This document shows, piece by piece, positions 36,269-47,845 of a stretch of DNA of 64,000 bases. The position numbers and the translations under genes were made by a program. The stretch's first letter is position 1; each line of letters starts with the position of its first letter. Source of the stretch: Stenocarpella maydis (lineage: Eukaryota > Ascomycota > Sordariomycetes > Diaporthales > Diaporthaceae). The stretch lies in contig NQMI01000104.1 of NCBI GenBank assembly GCA_002270565.1, positions 1 to 64,000 on the forward strand, in the 5' to 3' direction. The notes below the pieces were generated by a model. The model worked only from the letters and a program-made list of their open reading frames with translations, did not search any database and was not told where the DNA came from.

Positions 36269-37316
36269 TCACGCGAAGATGGCCTTGTCTTCCGTCGACA
36301 ACGTCTTCACAAACCGGCTCTGAATATGTTTACCGACAACATCCTCAATACCAGACCCGCCCAGCCCCTTGATTTTGAGCTTCATATTCCCGTTGAAGAA
36401 GAAAGGCACACTGTAGCGCTCCTGTGCACTGTACGTCACAACCCTGTGGCGGGCACTGCGATAATAACCATCGGTCCACAGCTGCATGATGTCGCCCATA
36501 TTGATGACATAAGTGTCGGGCTTTACAGGGACGGGGATCCATGTCTCTGTAGGGGGATACCACACTTCGAGGCCCTCGCGGTCTGGCTCTTGCAGGAGGA
36601 CGGTCACCCCGCCAAAGTCGGTGTGGTCGCCAACTGCGTGCATCCAAGTTAGCCTCTCCACTGTCTAACTGACGAGGCCGAGCAACGCGTGTAGTAGACA
36701 TACCTCCATACTCTTCACTATCATTATTTGTCTTTGGAGGATAATGGAGCAAGCGCATTGGGAGTGACGGCTTGATGGTAAAGTCATCAAACACAGACTC
36801 TGGAATGTTCCACTCCTTTGGTAAGCCGAGGGCAAGGATGCGAAGAAGGACCTTGACCAATTCCACCATCTTGTCGCGATAAGCCATAATAGGCAGGCGG
36901 AATTCCTCATCAGGCAACGACTTGGGCCACAGGTTTGGCCCCATGGAGAACTGCCCAGCATCAGGATCGTCGGCTGGGACTTCGGCGCCAATGACAAAGG
37001 CCTCCTTGGTATCGGCGCGCTTCACATTGTCATGCGTCTGCAAGCCGCCTGGCTCGTAGCCGCGGTTGGATTTACCCATTGAGTTTCCGATCCACAGCTC
37101 CATTCGCTCCTCGTATGACAGCTTGGTGAAGAAGAGGCGAGCGCATTCGAGCATCTTCTGCTGATCTTGTGTGGGGATACCATGGCCGGCCAGATAGAAG
37201 AATCCGTACTTGTGGCAAGCGTGACTCATGGCGCGTACGACATCGTCTTTTTCGCTCTGGCTTGCACTGGGAGACAACCAGGCACTAATGTCTACGGTGG
37301 GAATAAACTCAGCCAT
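36269..37316 (-). CDS. 2OG-Fe(II) dioxygenase, TropC-like ring-expansion candidate
   Basis: This is a non-heme iron, 2-oxoglutarate-dependent oxygenase of 325 aa. Exons are 37316-36704 and 36633-36269, with a 70-bp GTATGT..CAG intron; splicing restores [11 protein letters not shown]. The N-terminal domain has FIPTVDIS and [11 protein letters not shown], typical of the isopenicillin-N-synthase-like subfamily. HTD in GDHTDFGG and the histidine of SARHRVV form the iron triad, and the later Arg/Ser of ERYSVPFF should bind 2-oxoglutarate. The ATG at 37316 was chosen because the protein starts directly at the domain. In tropolone pathways this enzyme type (TropC) hydroxylates the methyl group of the dearomatized intermediate and triggers expansion to a seven-membered ring. 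That role here is inferred from its two neighbours, not provable from motifs. It is cytosolic. Confidence 0.85.
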
Positions 37317-38130
37317 GACTGTTATGTTAAGAAATTCTCTGTTGTTGAAGAGTAAATACCTAGGTAAACGGACGTTTGTACCTAGATAAAATGGCCCTCG
37401 ACAAACATTGTCCCCAGAGGGTCTTAAATGCATGGTTAAAGCTTTTAGGGGCCACGTCATGACAAAATATCGGAATATAATTCTAAACAGCGGTTAGTAT
37501 TTCTCGGAGATGCAGTAAAATGGCCGGAAACAATCAGAAATCTCCCCGTGGGTCCTCGCACGGAAGTCGGCATAACTTGAAAGCGTTGTCGAACCACTTC
37601 GGGAAACTTTACACCCGTCTCCATGAGTAATGATATAAAGTAGCTACAGCACGGTAATCTAAAGTTTCAATTGGCGCATGGATACCTATAGTAGGCTGCA
37701 TGTCCATCTCAATGTTGCTTGTACGGGGTGCGCGGTATTACAAGGCTGAATGGGCGGTCATTGACTGAGGATTTGTATCTGTGATGATGAATAGCCAGCC
37801 CCCTGTGTCCATTCCACGAGCATATGTGAGGGACTCGGGGCCTCGCCTTCTGTACCATATTGGGATTCTATCACACGAAAAAGGACCACTGTACTATGAG
37901 ACCAAGAGTTATACAGACACACCCAGTATAATACCCCTGGCCTTATCTCACAACAGTTTCGTTCTTAATCCGACCAAAGTCCCCCATACAAAGGAGCTGC
38001 TGGCTGTCCATTTGTATAGTTGTAGACGGTCAATGAGTCAGCGTTAGAAGATGAATCTATACCATAGTGGACCTGATGTTTCTGAGAAGATATGATAATA
38101 TCGGCGCCTAAATATCCCAGTATCTGAGGA
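37317..38130. promoter_or_regulatory. Region between dioxygenase and monooxygenase genes
   Basis: This 814-bp interval holds the dioxygenase promoter and the monooxygenase 3' flank. CGG-containing half-sites of the kind bound by Zn2Cys6 proteins occur (ATCGGAATA near 37473, CTCGGAGA near 37503), but they are too short to be decisive. Confidence 0.35.
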
Positions 38131-39585
38131 TCAAGAGAACTTCAGTCCATTCGCAAAGGCAGTCCTTGTTTCCCGAATCATAGCCTCGCTGTCAAACCGC
38201 CATACCTTGTGGCTCCGATCCCGAATCTCCTCAAAGCACACCTCAGCCTTGTTCCAGCGCTTCTCGTCTCCCCACTCCTGCTGATGAAAAAGGTCACAGA
38301 GACGGCGGCTGCTATCAACGAGCCACTGTGTCCGTGGCCTTCGGATCCTGTTGTATACATCAAATGCTAGCGTGAGAGCCTTGGCCTTGCCAACGCCATC
38401 AGCGTGAGTACACTGTCTGACCTCCTCCATCAAAGTGACAAGACAAAGGACATCCTCGATCCCCATGCCAGCCCCAGCACCATGGTGTGGCGTTGACGCG
38501 TGTGCGGCGTCTCCGACCAGGCATATCTTTCCTTCGTTATATCGTGGCGCTGGCCAGTCCCACGTATCAAATAGCCCCCACTTATCAAGCTTCTCGGGCA
38601 GGAAGCTCACGAGATGTCGTAGGGACGGCAGCCAGTCGGGCCCATAGACGGACTGTACGTCTTGGCGCGTGGCTGGCGCCACCATCTGCCCATCGCCCGA
38701 CCAGTCTCCCGTGTCATGGACGAAACCAACAACGTTGACCATGGTATGGTTCGCGACAGGATAATGGAGCAAATGCGCGCCAGGCCCGAGGTGCATGAAC
38801 TGGTTGATGGCCTTGTATTCGCCCAGTGCGGTGATGGCTTGTTCCATGGTGACGAGCCCGCGGAAGGCGAACTGGTTGCTGTAATGGGCAGTGGATTCGG
38901 GGTTATCAAAACCTAGCACGACCTTCCTGACGTACGATTTGATGCCGTCGCAGCCGAAAACTGTTTTGGCACAGACACCAGTCAGCCACGGTTATATGCT
39001 GGGAATTAACTAGCTCGTGTGTGTAGGGTGTCACTAACCAGCATCAGCATATGCAACCGTACCATCCTTGAATACAAGCTTCAATTTCTCCCCAGGGCCG
39101 TCCGGTTGGACAAGGTCGGTGAGGTGTTTGCAAAAGCGGATCTTATCCTCGGGCACTAGCTTGGCCAGTCCCTCGAGGAATTGGTCTCGGCGGCAGCCCT
39201 GGAACCCGCGCACGCCAGCATCAATCTCACAGAGCAGCTTCTGGTTCGGGCCATCTCCAGACTTGCCCGTCATGATACCATTGCACCATCTCATATAGAC
39301 ATTTGGATCTTCAGGGTCGTTGCTGGTTGGGACAGCGCCACCGGAGCGGAGGGCGTCCACGATGGACGGGTCGATAAGCTGCATACAACGGACGGCGTTG
39401 GCGGTGAAGGCTATGCCAGCACCAACCTCGCGAAATCCCCTGGCTCTCTCATATACTGTGACGTTGAAACCGCGTCTAAAAAGGCCCGTAGCGAGTATGA
39501 GGCCAACAATCCCACCGCCGACAATGGCGATTTCCTCGGTCGGACTGCTGGCCTGCATCTTGTGTTGCTCTTGTTCCGGCATCAT
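38131..39585 (-). CDS. FAD-dependent monooxygenase, TropB-like dearomatizing candidate
   Basis: This is a group A flavoprotein monooxygenase (salicylate-hydroxylase-like), 458 aa. Exons are 39585-39039 and 38960-38131, with a 78-bp intron; splicing yields ADAVFGCDGIKS. EEIAIVGGGIVGL is the N-terminal FAD-binding GxGxxG motif. GCDGIKS is the DG motif shared by FAD and NADPH sites. CLVGDAAHASTPHHGAGAG is the GD motif that binds the FAD ribityl and phosphate. The first true ATG is at 39585; the open frame further upstream starts at TTG. In TropB, the relative that gives the pathway its logic, the enzyme hydroxylates 3-methylorcinaldehyde at a ring carbon and dearomatizes it. Head-to-head placement with the PKS, 613 bp apart, supports co-regulation. 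An azaphilone- or sorbicillin-type role is the alternative. Confidence 0.86.
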
Positions 39586-40198
39586 GGGGCTGGGTAGGGA
39601 TTGATTCTCCTGGTTCAAAAAAAAAAATGGATCTGGCTGGAGGATGAAGCGGGTAGACAACTGATTTAGGAAGTGTGTGCATTGTGACTCGTTATATCAT
39701 TTCATACCACCCGGATCATCATTTCTCTCTACTTTTGCAACGACCGAGAGGGACAAACATATGTATAAACCTTAAAAAGTTGTCCCGAATAGTTTTTGTC
39801 ACTATCCCGGGAGCGACATGAAATATAAGGTTCGGATAACATGTGGATTAGACTTTCGCATGATAAGAGATATCCGAGCTTCCATAACACGCTTGAAAAG
39901 ATTGTATACCATACTGTTTTAAGCATGCATCGCAAATAACTGGCTATAATTCAAACCAATTGTTTTTTTTTTTTGCCCCACCAGGGCAACCATTGTTTAT
40001 TCCGTTTATTCCGGCTTAGAAGAGGAACCAGGAGAATACAAATAGTCAACTAGTATACCATGAAATGGTCAGAGGCTGAGATTGTGAGCAAGTCATAAGA
40101 TCGCCTGCACGGACACCATTCAACACCTGTTTTCGTCCAGGCGCCCAACAGATACCTTTTTTTCGAGATTTATCGACAGCCTGTGCCGGACAGTCAAG
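39586..40198. promoter_or_regulatory. Bidirectional promoter of monooxygenase and PKS
   Basis: This 613-bp region separates two divergent start codons. It contains TCGGATA at 39832-39838 and its exact inverse TATCCGA at 39871-39877, a TATCCCGGGA at about 39803, and CCGG-containing sites at 39712 and 40010. Inverted CGG half-sites are typical of Zn2Cys6 operators. A run of about 13 T lies near 39962. Confidence 0.45.
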
Positions 40199-43100
40199 AT
40201 GTGTGACCTACTCTCTCGCTCTCGCCACAGCAAATCGGCGCTGCTCTTTGGATCGCAGCTCCTGTCTCCCAGCCATGAGATCTTGGAGTCTATCCGGTCG
40301 AGGCTCGTCGGCTCGCCAAAGAGCCAATGGATCCTGGAGGCACTTGGCGAACTTCCCGACTGGCTCGAGGAATTAAGAGACATGTCTCATGGCTTCGACG
40401 GAGGGGCAAAAGATGTGCTTGTTGAACTGAACCAGTGGTTGAGGACAGACGGTCCTCCAAGCGCTCGGCTCCTCTCCTCCAACACGGCACTCACGCCACT
40501 GACAGTTATCCACGAGCTGTTGCAATACGAGACGTACCTGGAACTGGTGTTCCCAGACGTCGATTTCGACAGGAGATTTGCCTGCCTTCGCTACTCGACC
40601 GAAACGGTGGGGTTCTGCACGGGCCTGCTCAGTGCCTCTGCCCTGTCATGCACGCGCGACAGGGCCAGCTTTGAGAAGTACGGAGCAAGCGCGATCCGCA
40701 TCGCAATGCTGTGTGGCCTGGTCGTCGAGGCAGAGGACCAGACCCAGGACGGAAACCAGGCAGCGTCACTGGCCACGGTGTGGCACTCGGCCGAGGCTCA
40801 CAGCCGAATGATGGAGGCCCTCGAAGGCATCCCAGGGGTTTGTCAACCTTACATATGTGTGCTTCCCCCCCCTTGCCATGTCTGAGTACTGACGAGTGGG
40901 CTTCCCCAGGCCTATGTATCCGTTCTGTATGACGAAAACAGGGCCACCGTCACGCTGCCAGCAAAGCACCTGAGCGAGGCCCTCCAGTTGTTCAGAGCAC
41001 TAGGTGTGGGTGCGACCGAGGTGGGCCTCCACGGTCGGTTCCACTGGCCGGGCCACAAGGACGCCGCCACCAAGGCCTGTCTGTTTGCAGAGGCGCGGCC
41101 TCAGTTCCAGTTCCTGGCGGCCGAGTCGTTGGTCGTGCCAGCGCGGTCCAACTCCAAGACGGCATTCGCAGGCCCGCTGCACGCCGAGGTGATCAAGTCG
41201 ATCCTGATAGAGCCGCCCCAGTGGCACTACACCATGACGCGTGTCGAGGCATCAGGGACGCCGCTGGTCATCAGCTTCGGGGCGGAACGCAGCGTGCCGC
41301 CGTCCCTGATGCGCAAGTTGTCACCGCGCCTGGTCAGCATGTCTGAGGTGGAGCGGCAGGAGACACACGCACGCTCGTCACCTGCCGGCTCCGCCACGAG
41401 CCCAAGGCCCTACGCCGACACGGACATCGCCATTGTCGGCATGGCCTGCAAGGTCCCGGGCGCCGATGATGTCGACGAGTTCTGGCGGCTCATGTGCGAG
41501 GGAACATCGCAGCACCAGGAAGTGCCCGAGGACAGGTTCGCCTTTGCGTCTGCGCACCGCCCGGCCGAGCCACGAACAGCCGGGGCGAGGAGATGGTTCG
41601 GCAACTTCATGAAGGATGCTGGCGCCTTCGACCACAACTTCTTCAGGAAGACGCCCCGGGAGGCCGCGTCCATGGACCCGCAGCAGCGGCAGGTCCTGCA
41701 GGTTGCCTACCAGGCGGTCGAGCAGTCAGGCTACTTCCACAAGGCCCAGCCGGATACAAATGTCGGGTGCTACATTGGCGTGTGTGCCGTCGACTACGAG
41801 AACAATGTCGCCTGCCACCCGGCCAGCGCCTTCACCGCAACCGGCACCCTGCGCGGCTTTATTGCCGGCAAGATCAGCCACTTCTTCGGCTGGACCGGGC
41901 CCGGGCTGACGGTAGACTCGGCCTGCTCGTCGTCGCTGGTCTCGCTGCACCTCGCCTGCCAGGCCATCCTCACGGGCGAGTGCACCGCTGCCGTGGCCGG
42001 GGGCTCACACGTCATGACGAGTCCGCTGTGTTATCAGAACCTGGCCGGGGCGTCCTTCCTCAGCAAGACGGGCCAGTGCAAGCCCTTTGATGCCGCTGCC
42101 GACGGGTACTGCCGCGGCGAGGGATGTGCGGTTGTCTTCCTCAAGAAGCTCAGCACGGCCGTTGCTGATGGCGACCAGGTCCTGGCCGTCATCGCAGGCA
42201 CAGCCGTGCAGCAGAACCACAACTGCACGCCCATTGTCGTCCCCAACGCCCCCTCCCTGACCGACATATTCCGGACCGTCCTCAGGAAGTCAGGGGTTGC
42301 CCCCGAGCAGGTCGGAGTTGTCGAGGCCCACGGCACCGGGACCGCGGTTGGGGACCCGGCCGAGTACGACAGCATCCGCCAGGTCCTGGGGGCCGGCGCG
42401 ACCCAGCGGACGTCCCAGCTGCTCCTGAGCTCGGTCAAGGGCCTGATTGGGCATCTGGAGTGCACCTCGGGCATGGCCTCCCTGGTCAAGACCGTCCTGA
42501 TGATCCGCCAGGGCGCTGTGCCGCCCCAGGCCAGCTTCAACAGGCTGAACCCTGCTGTCAAGGCCGACGACCGGGACCGCATCACGGTGCCAACCAGCCT
42601 GACCCCGTGGGGTGCAGGCTACCGAGCAGCCCTGATCAACAACTACGGTGCCTCGGGCTCGAATGCCTCGATGGTTGTCGTACAGGCCCCGCAGAGAGGC
42701 CACCTCGCCTCGCCACCGACAGGGGCCGCCGGGGAGGGGCAGCCTGCTGTGCAATCCAAGAGTCCGTTTTCCATCTATGCCAGGGATGACAAGAGCCTTG
42801 GGGCGTACGCAGGTGCTCTCAGGCGCTTCCTGGGCCACCACCAGGATGTCAGGCTCGAGGACCTGTCATTCAACCTCGCCCGCCGGTCCAACAGGACGCT
42901 GCCACGGCGGCAGCTGTTTGCGTGTCGATCTGTGCGCGAGCTGAGTGAGTACCTGGGAGCGCTAGAGAGGGAGGAGCAGCCTGTTGGGCAGGCCAGCGCC
43001 CCCAAGGCCGGGGGCCAGGACCCGCCTGTCATCCTCGCCTTTGGAGGTCAGATTTCCACCTTCGTGGGCCTTGACCGCCGGGTATATGAGACGACAGCTA

Positions 43101-46100
43101 TCCTGCAGGAGAAGCTGGGCCAGTGCGACGGCGTCTGTCGTTCCCTGGGTCTGGACAGCATATTCCCAACCATCTTCCAGCGCGAGCCCATCGACGACGT
43201 GGTGCTCCTGCAGACGGTCCTTTTTGCAATGCAATATTCCTCAGCCAGGTCCTGGATCGAGAGCGGCATCCGCCCCGCCGCCGTGCTGGGCCACAGCTTT
43301 GGGGAGCTGACGGCCATGTGCGTGGCGGGCGTGCTCTCCCTGCAGGACACCATCAGGGTTGTTGCCGCCCGCGCGAGGCTTATCCGCGACCAGTGGGGCC
43401 CAGACAAGGGGGCCATGATTGCCCTCGAGGCCGACCTGCGGGACGTTGAGAGGCTCGTCGACGAGTCCAACTCGGCCCTCGATCAGGGACAGGAGCCGGC
43501 CGTCATCGCCTGCGTCAACGGCCCCCGGAGCTACACCCTTGCCGGCCCTGCAGCTGCCATGGACGCCACCGTTGCTGTGCTGTCCCGTGACAAGGACCCC
43601 AGGCTGAGGTGGAAGAGGCTGAATGTCACCAATGCCTTCCACTCGACGCTCGTGGAGCCGCTAAAGGCCTCGCTGAGAGAGCTGGGGGCAGATGTGGCCT
43701 TTGAGAAGCCCACAATACCGTGGGCACGCTGCACAGAGGTCGAGGCTGGTGCCGCCGACATCACACCAGACTTCTTCGCCGAGCACATGCGTGAGCCAGT
43801 CTACTTCAGCCAGTGCGTGCAGAGGCTGGCGGCCAGGTATCCTGCGAGTGTCTGGCTCGAGGGGGGGTCCAACTCAACCGTCACCACCATGATCAACCGT
43901 GCCCTGGGGTCACCCCAAGACAGCCATTTTGTGGCTGTCAATCTCTGCAGCGGCGCAGCCTGCGACAACCTGACCGACACCACGCTCAGGCTATGGGCCG
44001 CCGGGGTGGGCGTGACCCACTGGCCGCACTCGGGCCCTCAGGGCTCGCAGTACGACGTGTTGCTCCTCCCGCCGTATCAGTTTGCGAAGTCCAGACACTG
44101 GGTCGAGCTCAAGAGCGGGCCTGCAGTAGTCCCTGCCGAGGCAGCAGACAAGGCCGCCCAGGGAGCCCCACGAGCAGCCGCCGAGGCCGAGAAGCTGCCA
44201 GACACACTCTTGACCTTTGTGGGGTTCCAGGACGGACCCGCGAAGCGCCATGCCCGCTTCCGCGTCAACAACATGATCCCACAGTTCGCAGAGCTCATGG
44301 AGGGCCACACCATCGCGCACACGGCTCCCATCTGCCCCGCGACGGTGCAGATGGATCTTGCAATCGATGGCTTGTCTCAGATCCTCTGCTTGGACAGGCA
44401 GGAATTCAACCCAGAGATCTATGACATTGAAAACCTGTCGCCCATCTGCAACAACCCCTCGCTTGATATCAGCCTCGACCTTGAGGCCTCACCCGGTGAG
44501 CCGGGGGCGTGGCTCTTCAGGTTTTCCAGCTCCAGCTCGTCAGCTTCTCCCAGGACCGCCGCCGCCACTCACACGTCGGGGCGCATCGTGCCCTCGGCCA
44601 AGGCCCTCAAGTCGGACCTTGACCTGTCGCGGTACCAACGCGTCATCAGTCACAATCGATTCCGCGACCTGATGGGCGCAACAGACCCACAAGACGTGGT
44701 CCAAGGCCGCAACATCTACAAGATCTTTGCCGACGTGGTCGACTATGGCCAACAATACCGTGGTCTTGTCAAGCTCGTCGGCAAGGGCAACATGTCGGCC
44801 GGTTCGGTGCTCAAGGCGTACAGTGGTAAGACGTGGTTCGACGCTCACCTGTCTGACGCGTTCTGCCAGGTCGGTGGGATCTTTGTCAACTGCATGACCG
44901 ACAGGCACCCGGCGGATATCTTTATTGCCCGCGGTCTGGAGCGCTGGATCCGGTCCTGCCATCTCATCACGAGCCCCCGTCCGGCCAGTTATGATGTGCT
45001 CGCGTTCCACAGTGGTTCAACGGCGAGTGGTGCCTTCCTGAGCGACGTCTTTGTCTTCCGGCCCGACACGGGCGCCCTCGTCGAGGCCATCCTCGGAATC
45101 AAATATGTCAAGGTGCCAAAGGCCTCCATAAGCAAGCTCCTGGCCCGCCTGACTGGCACCTCTGCCGTTGTCGAGGCACCGCCGAGGGCTGCTGCGTTGG
45201 GACCATTACCTATGCCCATGGCGATTCCTAGCCAGGCTGTAGCCCTGCCGGTAGTATCGAACGTGCCCGCAACAAGCCGTGCCAAAAGCAAGAAGGCCAA
45301 GACAGCGCAAGGTGTTGGCGAGGACGACCTTGTCGATAAGGTCAAGGGGGTCCTGTCGGAGCTTTCCGGCATCGAAAAAAGCGAGATGAGGATGGATAGC
45401 AACCTGGCCGACTTGGGTGTCGACTCCCTGATGGGTATGGAGCTGATGACTGAGCTCGAGGCCAAGTTCAAGTGCTCCTTCTCCTCGGATGAGGCAGCCC
45501 AGGTCACGACGATAACAGAACTCGTCGAATGTACCAGGAGGACTATCGGTGCTGATATTATTGTTGAGATTGATACTGCGGACGCCTCCACCGACGGTGC
45601 CAGCACCACCGGCTCGACTTGCTATACTCCTCCTCCTGGTCATGGGTCAGGCCCCGGGAGTGCCACTGCGACCGAGGATTCCGAGCCACCAAGCCCACCT
45701 GGCAGCCGCGGCGGCAAGATCGATGTCCTGCACGTCCTGGCCGAGCTCATTGGAATAGACCAGGGCGAGCTATCGCCTAGCGCGGTGCTGGGCGACCTTG
45801 GTGTCGATTCGCTGATGGCGATGGAACTGCGGGCTGCTCTCGAATCTGATTTTGGCCTGCAGCTGGACGAGGCGCTTATTCTTGAAAGCCTGACGGCATC
45901 TGACCTCGACAGAGCCGTCAACGGGAGGGCCAATCACCCCGGGTCCCTGTCGCAAACAGCTCCGGCCCACCACCAAGAGCCCGGGCCAGCTTCAACGCTC
46001 CAACAAGACGACGCGGCAGCGACGAGACTGCAGCCCGATAACAACCGCCTAGAGCTCTCGCTTGAGACCATAACCGACGCTTTTGATGAGATAAAGACGA

Positions 46101-47807
46101 GAACCGATCAAGCCATCGTACAAGGTGGTGCGAACAAGTACGTGTCCGACGTGCTGCCGCTACAAGACGAAATGTGCGTGGCCTTGACGCTCGAAGCATT
46201 CGAGAAGTTGGGGTGCAACATTCGACAGGCAGGCCCGGGGGACAGAGTACGCCTGTGCGAATGTGTACCGGCGCACAAGAAGCTGTTGAGTTACCTCTGC
46301 GACATGGTAGAGAAGGTCTCGGGCGTCTTCCGGGTCGGCGGGGACGGATTCGTCGAGAGGACAGCCAAGGCGTATTCAGTCCGACCCAGCCAGGCCATTC
46401 GAGATGAGCTACAGAGAAGGGCGCCCAACGAGGCGAGCGCGACAGAAATGACATATTACGCCGGCTCGTCTCTCGCCGACATACTCGTGGGCAAGACAGA
46501 TGGCATCAAGCTCATCTTTGGCTCGGAGAAGGGCCGCAGGCTGGTCTCGAATGTCTATGGCGACTGGCCACTCAATCGCGTTCTCTACGGACAGATTGAG
46601 GCCTTCCTGTCGGCCCTGCTCAGGAGGATCCCCCGGCAGACCGAGGCACCGCTCAAGATACTCGAGATGGGTGCCGGGACGGGCGGCACAACAAAGTGGC
46701 TCGTCCCTCTGCTCGCCCGCCTCGGAAGGCCGGTAGAGTACACGTTTACCGACCTGTCGCCCTCGTTTGTTGCTGCGGCCCGCAAGCGCTTCAAGGAGTA
46801 CCCATTCATGAGATTCCGAGCCCACGACATGGAGAAGGAGCCGGCCGCAGACCTGCTGGGGTCCCAACACATTGTCGTCGCCAGCAACGCCGTCCACGCG
46901 ACCAGCAGCATAATCAGCTCCACCGCAAACATCCGGAAGGCGCTGCAGCCCAACGGGATACTCATGATGGTGGAGATGACGAGCACCATGTACTGGGTCG
47001 ACGTGGTCTTTGGGCTCTTTGAGGGCTGGTGGAGGTTCGATGACGGCCGCACGCATGCCGTTGCCGGCGAGGGCCAGTGGCGTCGCGCGCTCGAGGCAGC
47101 AGGGTACGGCTTTGTGGACTGGACGGACGGGGCACTTGCAGAAAGCAAGGCGGAGCGGCTCTTGATCGCAGCAGCCTCGGCCTCAGCCTCGGCCTCAGCC
47201 TCAGCCTCAGCCTCAGCCTCAGCCTCAGCCTCAGCCTCGTGCGACGTCAAGGAGAAGGACTCGGACGTGGTAAGCCCGCCGCGGGAACTCGAGAGGCGCC
47301 AGGTCCTTGTCGACAGATTTGTTAATGACATGTCCAGGAACTTTGAAGTTACCCCCGCCTCCGCCCCCGCCCCCCCCGGGCCGTCAACAACAACAACGAC
47401 AAGATGCGGCTCATGTTGTGTTGTTGTCACGGGAGGCACGGGAAGTCTGGGATCTCACCTCGTGGCCAACCTCGCAGAGCGGCCCGGTGTCGACATGGTC
47501 GTGGTCCTGAACCGCCGGCACGGGGGGGACGACGCAGAAGCACAGGCAGATGGTGCAATGCAGCGCCAGCTCCAGGCCTTGTCATCACGCAGCCTGTCGC
47601 TGAGCGCCGCCGCGCTGCGCAAGCTCAGGGTCTACGGCACCGACATGCGCAGGCCCCGGCTGGGCCTCTCTGGCGACGACTACGCGGCAGTCTGCTCGAC
47701 GGCCACGCACATCATCCACGCCGCCTGGGCCATGTCTGCGAAACGGCCCATCACGGGCTTCCAGTCACAGTTCGACGTCATGCGCAACATGATTGAGCTG
47801 GCACGCG

Positions 47808-47845
<38 letters not shown>

